Shown here one piece after another: positions 46,557-58,139 of a stretch of 64,000 nucleotides of DNA. Both the position numbers and the translations under genes were made by a program. A model generated the notes under the pieces. That model did not search any database, was not told the origin of the DNA, and was given only the letters and a program-made list of their open reading frames with translations. Where the stretch lies: NCBI GenBank assembly GCA_032622095.1, contig CP136067.1, positions 132,993,990 through 133,057,989 on the forward strand, read 5' to 3'. Source of the stretch: Siphonodentalium dalli (lineage: Eukaryota; Mollusca; Scaphopoda; Gadilida; Siphonodentaliidae). Every line of letters starts with the position of its first letter. Positions within the stretch are counted from its first letter, which is position 1.

Positions 46557-48168
46557 CTGAAGCGTTTTCCACATAAATCACATTTGGAGCGGGTCGTCCC
46601 GGCGTGAACGGCTTCGTGCCGCTTCTTGCCCGTCTTCGATTTGAAATCTTTTCCACAACCCTCGTAAGAACAAGGAAAAACACATCCCATGTGTGCAACC
46701 TTTACGTGCTGTTTCATGGTAGCATTGTCGTAAAATTCCCTAATGCAGGTTGTACATTTGAACAATGTCCCTTCGTGCTTTCGTCTGTTCCTCCTGAGTG
46801 AATCGCGGTTCACCAACGTGAGTCCGCAGTCTACACACTTGTAGTGGACACCCGATGGCGTCGTTGGTAGCTTCCGTTTACAGATACGTACCGGCACCAC
46901 AGGAGTCCGGACCGGCACCACATGAGTCCGGCTACCCTCTGGGCGTTCTGAAGAAGCAGGAGTCCGGATAACTTCTGGGGATTCTGGAGATGACGCCAGC
47001 GATGCCGATGCCACGACTCTTGTGTGTTGCAGTGGGGTCATGGGGGTACATCCCATATCATCTAGATCCGTACTGAAAATAGACATGAGAATTTGACATG
47101 TGATTGCAAATGATGTATGTGTGTGGAAACAGAATTACCTTAGATCCAAATAAAATCACAGCCAGCCGGGGCGGGGCGTTATCAATTTAAAAGGCCCATG
47201 CACGGTACAACTAAATTTCGTGAAATTTTACGGGTACGTAATTTAATAAATTTTAATTTTGAAGCTACTTTTAAAATAAATAATTGATCCTCACGAACTA
47301 TATGTGTGGGGCTTTAAATAGCATATACTTGACTGACAATATTTTCAATGTAAGTCAAATCTTACTATTAATAGGCCTATCTCAATTCATCCTGTATTTT
47401 CGGTATTTGTTATGAATCTAATTATATAATGATAAAGTTAAAACTATAAACTTTGAAATGAAACTCAAACCTGGTGACATGATCGATATTCCCTATTTCG
47501 TTCTATTAAACATAGGCCTATAATTTTATATTCTATATCCCTATAACGTGGGGTGAATTCGGACAGTTTATAATGTAGGTTTTTAAAGATTAACTTCCAC
47601 AGAACTAACAACAATGCTAATAATTGTCTATCAAATTAACTACAGGTAGGCTATAGTTGGTTGTGAACATCTATATGTAGGCCTGCATGTATAGGCCTAT
47701 ATTCCGCCTATCCCCCGGCGAATAATGTGTAGGCCTATCCATGGCAATAATACATGTAGGCCCTAATAGGCCTACGTGCCGCTCTAAACAATGATCACTG
47801 ACTACACAACCTCGGCGTTGTCAACTTCCTCACGCGGAGTTGTCAAATTATTTGACAGAAAATTGGTAAATTATGCGTCAAATTTCACTTTTTGGGGCCG
47901 AAATGCATCTATGTTGGTAATTATAGATATAATATAACACAACGAAGCCCACATAACCACAATATTGAAGAAAAACATCGGGGAATTAAAATAAGAATGT
48001 TTTCATTCAGTGGCAATGTCTTATTTTCTTGACAATTTGAGTTGGTAAAGCGATAATTTACTAAAAAACAAATACCCGGAGCATATATTTCTCGCTAATT
48101 AATCGAAATAATACATCCATTAGTTGATGGAATAAGAAATAACCAACTTACCTCGAAATGCGTGCCAT
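46319..48168 (-). CDS. C2H2 zinc-finger protein, two exons (48168-48152, 47072-46319)
   Basis: Exon 1 (17 nt) lies in the right TIR with a GTAAGT donor. Exon 2 follows an attttcag acceptor; the join is in frame and gives 256 residues (MARISSTDLDDMG start). A Ser/Pro-rich N-terminus with a basic ICKRKLP patch precedes fingers at about 83-105 (first His replaced by Asn in DSLRRNRRKH), 110-133 and 137-162 (FPCSYEGCGKDF). A fourth is begun (SKCDLCGKRFSYTHAF, about 167-183) but never completed. From there the frame is antisense to the YqaJ C-terminus, so the natural end seems lost, possibly by an internal deletion near 46.54 kb. Probably binds element DNA, such as the TIRs (inference); it could also be a captured host gene. 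Confidence 0.75.
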
Positions 48169-48307
48169 AATGGTATACAAATGTTCGCGGGTGTAACTTT
48201 TGTACAAAACACATACAGGGAGCGGAGTTGTACTTGCAGGGAGCGGACGAACAACTACACGGAACCGGATTTCCTTCCGAACCTCACAACATTGATTACA
48301 GGGTGTG
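47802..48307 (-). repeat. right TIR of the YqaJ element
   Basis: Reverse complement of 43315-43821. It carries exon 1 of the C2H2 gene (48168-48152). Confidence 0.9.
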
Positions 48308-48734
48308 CAGTAATTAAATTTGTTGTCTATGGCTATTAACTTATGTAACGTCACAGTGACGCGTCATGGGCGTTGAACGTCAACGCATTGAGTCAATGGC
48401 TAATCACCAGAAGCTGGACAACAAACTTGAGTTTGATAGTTAATTTATGAGTGTTTAGAATTTCTCAAATAAATCACATGCAGGTTTTGGTATATGGTAC
48501 TATGTTTTTAAATTAACAGAACTTGATTTCCGACAGATATCCCTTTTCTTGGCGCCAAAATACACCGAAAATATACCCGAGGCGGCAGAGTTCCATGAAA
48601 ATCAAAATGGCGGACATCGACCCCATATAGGAACCCTGAGGGGGGATATGGATTCCATATGGGACGGGCTACAAAGATGACGACCCGATGTCTCCTGATA
48701 TGCCTCTACCAACGGAGCGTCCTCATTGGTCGAT

Positions 48735-49960
48735 CCAACCAGGTGACATGATAAATGCATACATGGAGTGACTATACTGACAAGGCTGGTGAGTATTAGT
48801 ATATCTCGATTGGCTATTCTGCTATGGTGTGACATATAGGGATACAGGGAGTGACATGGCCAATGTTGAGGTGAATATGTATACAAGGATTGACCATGAT
48901 CATGTATGAATGTTTTGAATAGGTACACACGGGGTGACTATGTGGCCATAGGTCAGGCAAAGTAGTATACCAGGTGACATGGGTGAGGGTATGTGTATGA
49001 AGCGAGTGGCTATATGGCCATCGGTGAGGTTCATATGTTTACCGGGGTGACTTTATGGTCATTGTTGTGGTGTTGATGTATATATTGATTGTCTATTTGA
49101 CCATGCGTTTGGAGAATAGGTATACATGGGATGACATTATGGCCAATGGTGAGATGAATGGATATACAAGGAGTGACTATATGGTTATGGGTCATGTTTA
49201 GGAGTATACCCGGTGTGCCTGCATTGTGACGCGTGGCTGTATGGTCATCCGTGGCCATGGGTCAGGTGTACATGTATACAGTGGGTCACTATATTGTTAT
49301 GTATGTGATGTTTATGTATATATGTAATGGCTGTGTGATAATGGGTGGCTATCGCTTTCCACGCTTAACGTCCCCCATGTACATAAACACCATCAAGATG
49401 GAGAACTCTCTGACATGACCTCTCTATTGATTAACATATCATTGAGTTATTGTGGAAAGCGATAGCCACACAAGGTACACATGTACAACCCACCCATTAC
49501 CCCAGTCACTCCATACGTACATAAACACCACACAAATGACAACATAGTCACCCACTTTATACACGTACACCTGATCATAGAGCCATATTTGGTTATACCA
49601 GTACATACCACAAATGACGATACAGCCACGAGTCACCATGCATGAACACCATGGACCATACAGCCACTACTTGTATACATATTTGCCATACCATGACCAT
49701 AGCGTCAATCCAGATATACATCACCAATGATGAGCCCTTCCAGATATACCAATACCCGCACATACGACCACTCATAAGTCCCATACTTGCCATACTCATA
49801 TACGCCATCCATGATCATACATCTACTCCCCATACACCATCAATGATAACACATCCACAACATATATAAATATACGTCCCATCGTCCCACCTACAGGACA
49901 CTCTCTATATACTCACACATCATTCATGACCATACAATAACTCCCTGTACAGGCCTACCT
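48735..49960. repeat. minisatellite with an internal orientation flip
   Basis: Same unit as 36000-36870. 48735-49345 reads in plus orientation and 49470-49960 in minus orientation. The flip is marked by an exact 18-bp inverted repeat, gtggctatcgctttccac (49345-49362) and complement (49452-49469), around a 89-nt unrelated core. Confidence 0.75.
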
Positions 49961-51836
49961 ATTATCCTCATATATGATCAAAGAGTAACTCACTGGCTGC
50001 CATCTTGGCTTCCACCCTGTATCCAGTTGATAATTTTTTTATCATAATGGGCCAGAATACCCACATATCATGGTTCATCGCAGTTCCGTCTCAAAGTTCT
50101 GCCCATTTCCTTTCAATAATATGGCCAGAATCACAAAAGAGGTTCTCCACAAAATTCCATACTGCAACTTTAAAATTAATTTGCCATGCCCCATACGGAA
50201 CTGGGACAATCATTACAGAACGTAATTGTCAGTTAATTAACTAACACGTACAACAACCAAGTGAGTCACGATTTGCTAACTTTTTCGGATATCGCAGATA
50301 ATAATGTTCGGGATATGTTAACTTTTAACTTTTTACAAATTTGGTTGCCATTTTGGAAGCCATCTTGAACAATTTAATCTATAAACACCGTAGTGTAACA
50401 CATTTAAGATAGACCAAAACAACAAACACCTTTGATACCAAAGATAGTTGCATTTTACTTGAACAAATGGTCGAACCCTGAAAAGTGAATTTTTGCCGAT
50501 ATTTATGTGAAGTTTGTGAGAGAAAAATCCAATATTTCTGGTGCAGTCAGTGGTGACAAAAGTAACAATTATCCATGGTGCATCAGACATGTTAGTATGC
50601 AATGTATAGAATACAGATTAGCCAATTGTATACATCAACCACAACCTGTAAGCGATTGCAGGACACCTTGGGGCAATATTGACCATTTTCCATATTTTGG
50701 CGGCCATTTTCGCAGCCATTTTTGAGCCAATGTAAGAATTTTGGTTCCAGAGAGTTGGAATATTCATAGGTAATGATATGCCTCACTTACATTACAATGT
50801 TCTTTTCATTTCTTGTTGAAATATAATCAGAATCCCAATTGTGATTATTTTGTAAAATTTTGTACCGCGTTCTGTAAAATCTAATTATTGAGGGATCTGA
50901 AGGGGCTAGGACCCAATTAATTGCATATTTAATTGCTCCAACGATCAGTTAATATAAAAAACACAAAATAAAGACATATTAATCAACCAGTTCCAAACAG
51001 CATGAATTGATCTAGAAGATATTTGTGAAAAAATGTCATACTTTCAACTTCCGGTGGCCATTTTGGCGGCCATCTTGGATGGTGAGTTTCAATTTTAGCC
51101 CAAAAAAGTGTCATTATGTATTAGCTTCACGAAAATATATACATTTGTATACATTTTACAAGATTTTCCCGCTATAATTTATATAAAACTGACTTAGGGT
51201 CTGGTCTGAAAAAAACGGCGGCCATGATGGACGCCATCTTGTCTGGAGTCTAAAAGGCCACTTTTTTGTCTTGTTAACATTGCTTAAAAGTTGAAGGACA
51301 TAATAAGGAACAACATGAGTGGGGTGAAGTTAAGTCCCAGGGGGGTGCAAGGGTACCCCTATTAGCTCCCGGACTATATTGTGTTCCGTTACTCGTGTCA
51401 TACCCGTCGTATAAATCAGCGACGCGTAATTGACGAACAAGTGATGAGTTACGCGTCCAGGCCAGTCGTGTAATACGTCGACGCGTGTAAGGACGAATTT
51501 CGACGAGTATCGTGGTGTTATACGACGTGTAATACACGATCAATTGCCGACTCTCTTATTTCACCAGGAAAATAGCCAGATATACACGTGTATCACACGT
51601 CGTATAAAACAGGCGTAATTTGGCTCCATATTTCAATAATGAAATTCTAATTACAATAATACATGTACTCTTTTGGAAACGGGAAAAATGGGAAATGGGG
51701 AAAAATGACGCTATCATTTGGCGCAGAAATGATCTATTGATATCGCCATATCATCTCTCGACCTGATTAATTCAAAACGGTTGATATAATCACCCCCATA
51801 TATAGCTGGTCCAGGAGATATTGGTATGTCTTTGCA

Positions 51837-51862
51837 CCACCCCCCCCCCCCCCCCCGCCCCC
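51837..51862 (+). repeat. C-rich homopolymer tract
   Basis: A run of 19 C, one G and more C. Another C tract occurs at about 52351-52360. Both are in non-coding sequence with no gene recognised between 51612 and 52421. Confidence 0.8.
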
Positions 51863-52421
51863 TCGCCAGGACCCAACTTCGCGCCAGTATAATTTTCTTC
51901 TAACTTTATCCGAAGTCAGCAAGAAAAAAGTGGTCGAAGAGACCCATCCATCAGAGTGGCCATTTTTGCTTGATATGTAGCAGGTTTCTTTGATCGCCAT
52001 TATAGTAAGGATAATATCACATGTGGTCTTGTCTGTACTCGATTTCGTTATGCTATATAACAGAACACCCTAACATTTAGCCACAAATCCGACAACAAAA
52101 TTCAATATGTCAGTTGATACATGTATATCCCTCCCCATTATAAATTGTGTTGGCAAAAATAAGGACCTGTTGATATTTATACTTTGTCTATAAAACTTAA
52201 AATTACAATACACCTTGGGATTTTCAATTGCACCACCCTACTTGAATCAGACCGAATATCCAATCTTTCCAATTGGAAATTTGCAACCTGACCCGACAAT
52301 GGTTGGAATGTTCCGTTTATTGGTCCAAAAATATGATCGAATAATAATACCCCCCCCCCCCTTCGCCACGCCACAATTTGCACTGACAGGCGACGAATCG
52401 GTTGCCAGTGAGCAGTGTGAG

Positions 52422-53438
52422 TGATGCATAGTGTTCTGTCCGAATATTCGAATATTCGCTCGTAAAAATAAATATTCGAATAATTATTTGACTATTCGAA
52501 TATTCGAGAATAATCTCCGGGTAATTGTTTCCTGGTTTGTTATTAGTCTGAGGGTCTGTTAAAAGTATAGTCTATTTTCCACTGACCATACACGAATTAG
52601 TATGACGTAACTGTAACGTTCTGATTTGATTGGCGTCATGACGTCGAAATAATTTTATTGGCAAGGTGTAAACCAGACTGTGCTTGCATGTGGTCATATG
52701 AAGCGGACATATAAGGCATCGTTTTGTTTTGTTTGCGCGTTGTCACTTGTGTGTATAATATGGCGTCAAATTCGAAGAAATCGGATATATGGACTCACTT
52801 CACGTTGGATGCCAAAACTAAAAAGGCAACATGCAAGCTCAATCCAGATCATGTTCTTAGTTATTGTGGCACTACGACCAACTTGTGGAACCATGCCTGG
52901 GACATTGACTACTTGAACTTAATAAACAGATAAACTCTTGCTATTAAAGACATATTATGTACTTGTTCGGGTGCATGAAACTGATAAGTTAATAATCGTG
53001 CGCTAATCGACCATCCCACTCCATAGAAAGTATCGTTTGAACAACGCTAAATTGTAAATATTTACTACTTGATTCGGGACGCATATATGGGCGATAAACT
53101 AACGAAAACGATTTCGCCATCAAGAGTCACTGCATTAAATTAATATATAAGAATTCTAAAAATTACTACATTGAACAAGATTATTCTCAATTTCTATTTG
53201 ATCACCCTACCGTGGTGTTTCACATCACTTTAAGCCAAAAGACTTTTTTTTTGCGACTAGCATGTGCATGGATAAATAAGCTATTTCATTAAATAATAAA
53301 TTGGTTCCAAAATATGTTATCTATATAATTTTATAATTTCTCTAAATATTCGAATACTATTCGAATATTCGCTCGTTATTCGAACCGAATATTCGAATAC
53401 CGAAATCCGTCGAATACCGAACACTAGCACTGATGCAT
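52422..53438. mobile_element. hAT-like transposon remnant
   Basis: An 8-bp direct repeat TGATGCAT (52422-52429 and 53431-53438) flanks ends with inverted similarity (agtgttctgtccgaatattc on the left, cgaataccgaacact on the right) and subterminal attcgaatattcg clusters at both sides. An 8-bp duplication, agtgtt-type ends and an internal BED finger fit the hAT superfamily. No transposase catalytic region remains. Confidence 0.7.
52724..52933 (+). pseudogene. degenerate BED-type zinc finger of the hAT element
   Basis: The frame reads SKKSDIWTHFTLDAKTKKAT, then CKLN, YCGTTTNLWNHAWDID. The W-x-H-F and T-T-x-L-x-x-H pattern is that of BED fingers. The second metal Cys (reads N) and the last His (reads D) are lost, and the frame stops soon after. 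Confidence 0.65.
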
Positions 53439-53704
53439 ATGGGGGCGTTTTTTTTTCCACCAGTACTGCGATGTAACCTGGCGATGATGCATCATGGATC
53501 GAAATGTCCATCGCTCATTCCAATACGCTGCAGCGAGCCATGTCGTTGTACAATAAGAGGCTACAGAATAATTGTCATTTTGTGTCGCACACAGTATAGA
53601 AGGCATCGCCGGCGCCTTGACGTACAGGGACGTACAAGTCACAGCCTAGTTATTTTGGTGAGTTGATAAACAGGTATATAGACATCGATATATTATCAGC
53701 ATCT

Positions 53705-53719
53705 ATTTCTCTCTCCCTT

Positions 53720-53783
<64 letters not shown>

Positions 53784-53935
53784 ATTCACTCTCTCTCTCT
53801 CTCTCATTCACTCTCTCTCTCTCTTTGTCTCTCACTCTCTATCTATATCTCCCTCTCTCGCTCTTTCACTCCCTCGATATCGATCTCTCTTTCTCGCTCG
53901 TCTCTCTTACTCTCTCTCTCTCTCTCTTTTTTTCT

Positions 53936-54025
<90 letters not shown>

Positions 54026-54066
54026 ATCTCTCTCTCGATATCGATATCGACCTCTCTTTCTCGTTC

Positions 54067-54122
<56 letters not shown>
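53705..54122 (+). repeat. (CT)n microsatellite, about 420 bp
   Basis: Nearly continuous CT dinucleotides with short interruptions; cgatatcgat-type phrases recur (about 53874 and 54037). Ser/Leu-only frames here are artefacts. Confidence 0.95.
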
Positions 54123-54125
<3 letters not shown>

Positions 54126-54422
54126 CAACGATGACATCATATTGGTAGACACAATAAACTCCGATTCAGAATCCACGATGTGTGCTTGTCAGACCAACGT
54201 CGTATCGGTTAAGCAACGGAGGCATCCGGAGAACCGGTGGATGTATTATTTATTTATTTTCCAGTTTATGTGTTACGAGCTTGTTATGGAATCTGGTATT
54301 TGTGCTTATAATTTCGAGGGCTTCGTGACATAATGCCCATTTGTATACGACATTGTACATAATTCTGTTTCTGACAGTTTGCATTTAAATAATTTAGATT
54401 TAGAATTGGTATATAATATACC

Positions 54423-54598
54423 AATAACTTGATTTTGGAGGGCGTTATGGTTTATTAACGGCCCTCCAGAAATGATTAACAGCCCGAGGGTTAATTAAAG
54501 GCCCGAGACGAAGTCGAGGGCCTTTAATGGCCCGAGGGCTGTTAATCATTTCTGGAGGGCCGTTAATAAACCATAACGCCCGACAAAATCAAGTTATT
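54423..54598. mobile_element. foldback MITE A, copy 1
   Basis: A single large hairpin: left arm begins aataacttgattttggaggg and runs through cgttatggtttattaacggc; the right arm is its near-perfect complement ending at 54598. The related copy at 58714-58882 is more diverged. Confidence 0.8.
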
Positions 54599-54601
54599 AC
54601 T

Positions 54602-55127
54602 ATTATTACCACTTTCTGAAATGAAACCCAACTAGAACATACATGTAGATGAGTGAGTAGGCAACAATATGTCAAATGAAATACATGTAATAACTCTTTT
54701 TTTCAAAACGATCACAATTCAAACCATGTGTCGTCTGTTCGTTGTCAAACAAATTGTCACGTGACTAATTATATTATTTACCACGAAAATAGGGACATAT
54801 CTAACGAAAATTCAGTCAGAAATCTAATTTATTCAACTTGTTAGGTAACACTTACTTGTTGTTGGTCTGTTATTACATCATTTACATCTACTACAGTAAA
54901 ATTTCAGTTTTATTCGTAATAATATACTATAAACTTGTTTTAACAGAAATTCCGAAATCCGAAATAAGGTTGCGTTCGATTGGATTTCTAGCAAATCGCA
55001 AACCGGATGCGGGTCGTTAATATCGTTAACGGTCCGCATCCGGTTTGATGCCGGGCGTTATGGCTTTTTACCGTTCGGGTAAAATACTGTTAATCTACTA
55101 GAGAACGCCCTCTAAGGTGGTAATAAT
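54602..55127. mobile_element. foldback MITE B, long copy
   Basis: Terminal attattaccac (54602-54612) and gtggtaataat (55117-55127). The right subterminal block (gtaaaatactgttaatctac with agagaacgccc) matches, inverted, the left end of 58513-58709. An internal hairpin (accggatgcggg and complement) lies near 55001-55045. Confidence 0.65.
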
Positions 55128-56169
55128 ATATCGTGTTCGCAGTCCTCTGTATTTAGCTCTATCTCCATGTTTTCTTCCCATGTTTTCGTGTGAAATGTTT
55201 AGTTTTTCCGTTGATTGTAATAGGAAGATTGTGTAAAAATCCAATTCCTAACATGTTTTTTTAGTTTCTCAATATTATCACATTGGGTTGGCTGGCACCC
55301 CTCACACTAGGCACCCATGGTCTGAGCAATGCGGACATAAGGGTAGGCCTACGTTCATACGCTGGTAAGTTTGCATGGTATGTTTTGCAGGCATTTCGTC
55401 ACAGAAAACCATGCACATGGTGCCAGAATATGAACGGAAACGTGCATATAACGTTCATCTTTCCCAGAGAGAACGACATGATAAGTAACATTTATGTGGT
55501 TCCACTCATAACGGGGTTACTGGAATAAGCCTTCAAATACCAGTCTGTATGATTGATCACGTGAGATACTTATATGTTAATGACAGGCAAATTCCGGTAG
55601 CATCGCTACAGATGGAACTATACGGAGATTTTAATTCGGACGTAGTTAGCTGTTTTACAGATACATTTAATTTGTTTGTTTCCGTTCATATTCTGACACC
55701 ATATCGTTTCTACGACGAAATGCCTGCAAACTTTGCCAGTGAATTAACGTACCCTGGTTGAGCATATTTTATTGTGACCCACAGTATATACAGTATAAAT
55801 TATAATATAGACGTACAGACAGGTGTTGGCACAGAGGATCAGAGCCAAACAACAACGTACCCTAATACCATGATGGGTGTTTGTGGTTTAATAGAATATG
55901 TCGGTTATAAAATAGGGGTTCATTATATGTGTATCAGTTTATGTATAACGTAGTTGTGCACCGATTGCGGTGACAATTTGGTCTAATTCGGCCCAAGCAT
56001 TTATAATGTCTTTCCAAAAAGGGTTCAGATTTGTGCTGGCGATTTAAAGACGTATGAAGGTCCAAGATTGTAAACCCCCATAAGAATGACATACGCTGTT
56101 AAGAAAATGTACCGCTGTTTGTTCTAAAGTTGTCATTTTGTGGGGCTTGTCTAATCCGAGCAAGTTGAG
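55128..56169. other. no gene recognised
   Basis: Two short plus-strand frames (55283-55528, 81 residues; 55549-55761, 70 residues) have mixed composition and no motif that I recognise. No splice-bounded exon could be argued. Confidence 0.4.
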
Positions 56170-57400
56170 CATACCCCTATTTTACCGCTTCTGATTGGCC
56201 CAAGTCCAATCAGGTACCGGGCGACAAATCCGACAGGATGGCGTCCAACATGGCCGCTGTTTTTTAAGAGGCACTACAAGTCAATTTGATACAAATTATA
56301 GAGAGAAAATCTTGACAAATACATTCAAATGTATAAATTATTGTATAGCTGAGATATAATGCTACCTTTCTATGGTAAAATTGGAAACTCTCCGCCCAAG
56401 ATGGCCACCAAAACATCCACTGGAAGTGGAAAGTGTGACTAGTTTTCACTAATATCTTCCAGATTAGTTTCTGCTGTTTGAAACTGGTTGAGAATAGCAA
56501 CTTTATTTTTGTACTGTTAATGTTAACAGATCATTTGAGCAAAGAAACATGCCATTATGTTGGTCCTAGCCTCTTCCGATCCCTAAAATATTTTATTGAA
56601 AGCGGTATAAAATTCAACCAAATTTCACCATTGGGATTCTAGTCATATATATTTCAACAAGAAATGGGGTCAATGTAAGTGAGGAATACCATTACTTATG
56701 AATATTCAACTCAATGGAACCAAAATTTGGACTTTAACTCAAAATGACCACCAAAATGGCAGCCAAATTGTGGAAAAGGGTAGATATTGTCACAGCGTGC
56801 CCTGCAATCGCTCACAAGTTGTGGATGATTTGAATAAAATCGACTAATATGCATTATATACCTTGAATACTAACATTGCTGATGGTTTTTCAGGTTTGGA
56901 CTATTTTCAATGTAATCTGTCTTAGATGTGTCACACTGAGGCGTTATTAGACTAAATTACTCAAGATGGTTTGCAAAATGGCAACCAAATTTGCTAATAA
57001 GTTGAGTTTTCAATATATCCCGGACATTATTCTCTGCTGTTCCCAATGGGTAGCTTGGTTATTATAAATGTTACTTAATCAATTAATAACTCCAGTACCT
57101 TATGAGGCATGATAAATTAATTTTAAAGGAAGCAATATGATATTTTACCGAAAACTTCTGGCCAACTTAATACAGGGTGCATGACAAGATGGCAGCCAGG
57201 GAGTGACTGTTAGTATTCAATGTATAGAATTCATATTAGTCGATTTTATTTACCAACCACAACTTACAAGCGATTGCATGGCATATGGTAGTCTTTATCC
57301 GGTCAAAATCGGGACAAACTACGAAAACTGGAAAATTAGCTTTTTCGCCCCAAATTTGGTTGAAATTTTGACAAATTTTTGGCCACTTTTTTGTGTCATT
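56170..57400 (+). repeat. third copy of the inverted-duplication repeat family
   Basis: gatggcgtccaacatggccg, tatagagagaaaat and gtcctagc-tcttccgatcc follow the order of 34760-35990 at lower identity. 57211-57290 repeats an internal segment in inverted orientation (tagtattcaatgtatagaat, ccacaacttacaagcgattg). Confidence 0.65.
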
Positions 57401-57630
57401 TTGCACGTATGTTCGGGGGGCTCCCCACGGTAGGCATTATGGCGAATGTGCGAATAGTCAAATAAGTAATGAATGTGTCGAATTTCGAATAAGTAATCAA
57501 TGTCACATTAGTGCCCTATACTACTTGTTGTCAGGCTTATGATAACATTAATTGGACAATAAAGATTCGAGGTACATGTCTATTCTGTTGAGGCTTGAAT
57601 TATATGAGGCATCTCGAGGCGCTATTGGTT

Positions 57631-57681
57631 GGTGGTGGTGGTGGTGGTGGTGGTGGTGGTGGTGGTGGTGGTGGTGGTGGT
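57631..57681 (+). repeat. (GGT)17 microsatellite
   Basis: Seventeen pure GGT triplets. The Trp-only frame across it is an artefact. Confidence 0.95.
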
Positions 57682-58139
57682 CATGTGGGGTTACACATCG
57701 ACCGATTTGGGTTGGTCCCTTCATATTACGACAGCATTGTACTCTTCTACAAATTCAGATTAGCATAATTATGTACAAACCAATGTATTAACATGTTTAT
57801 CTTATAACTGAATACTCATTGAAGAGAAATTACTTGATTCTCAGTCCTGTATCTATCATGAACTTATATATAGTGTGTTTATATACGTATGGACACATCC
57901 AATGCATCCATAAACATGAATCCAGCGTATTTGTTCATGATAACTTGACATTTGTTGGCGAGTAAATTAATATTGATTCCATTTTATTCGTGTATCAATA
58001 GGTTTATCTTGCGGTCTGTGCGGTTCTCTTAATGGACTGTTGATGGTCTTAATGGCAGTTTTCTACTTTAATTTTGTGGTATAAGTTGAATACAGTTTTG
58101 TTTTTCTAGTTTAGCAAGATCAAAGCACCACATACTGCC

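Larger units (their letters stand above)
43310..48312. mobile_element. 5-kb TIR element with YqaJ-like nuclease and C2H2 genes, CAGTA target duplication
   Basis: Element 43315-48307 is flanked by CAGTA on both sides (43310-43314 and 48308-48312). TIRs are 507 and 506 bp, begin CACACCCTGTAATCAATG and are about 98% identical except around the first exons. Each TIR holds the promoter region, a 17-nt first exon and a GTAAGT donor for one of two convergent genes: a YqaJ nuclease-like protein (plus) and a C2H2 protein (minus). No DDE transposase, tyrosine recombinase or polymerase is visible. The 5-bp duplication and CAC start do not by themselves place it in a superfamily known to me. It may be an internally deleted or nuclease-driven element. 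Confidence 0.8.
42760..51611 (-). repeat. right arm of the large inverted duplication, split
   Basis: Reverse-complement match to the left arm in two parts: 42760-43250 and about 48700-51611. The material between includes the YqaJ element (43315-48307). The arm also shows an added hairpin MITE (43127-43197) and an internal flip in its minisatellite relative to the left arm. Confidence 0.7.

Noticed and set aside
46319-47086. C2H2 ORF starting at the ATG at 47086
   Set aside because: That ATG lies in the intron just before an attttcag acceptor; the TIR exon at 48168-48152 gives a better supported, in-phase start.
53663-54148. 161-residue Ser/Leu ORF
   Set aside because: It is a read-through of the CT microsatellite.
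57552-57791. ORF with a Trp run
   Set aside because: It translates the GGT microsatellite; no flanking coding signal.
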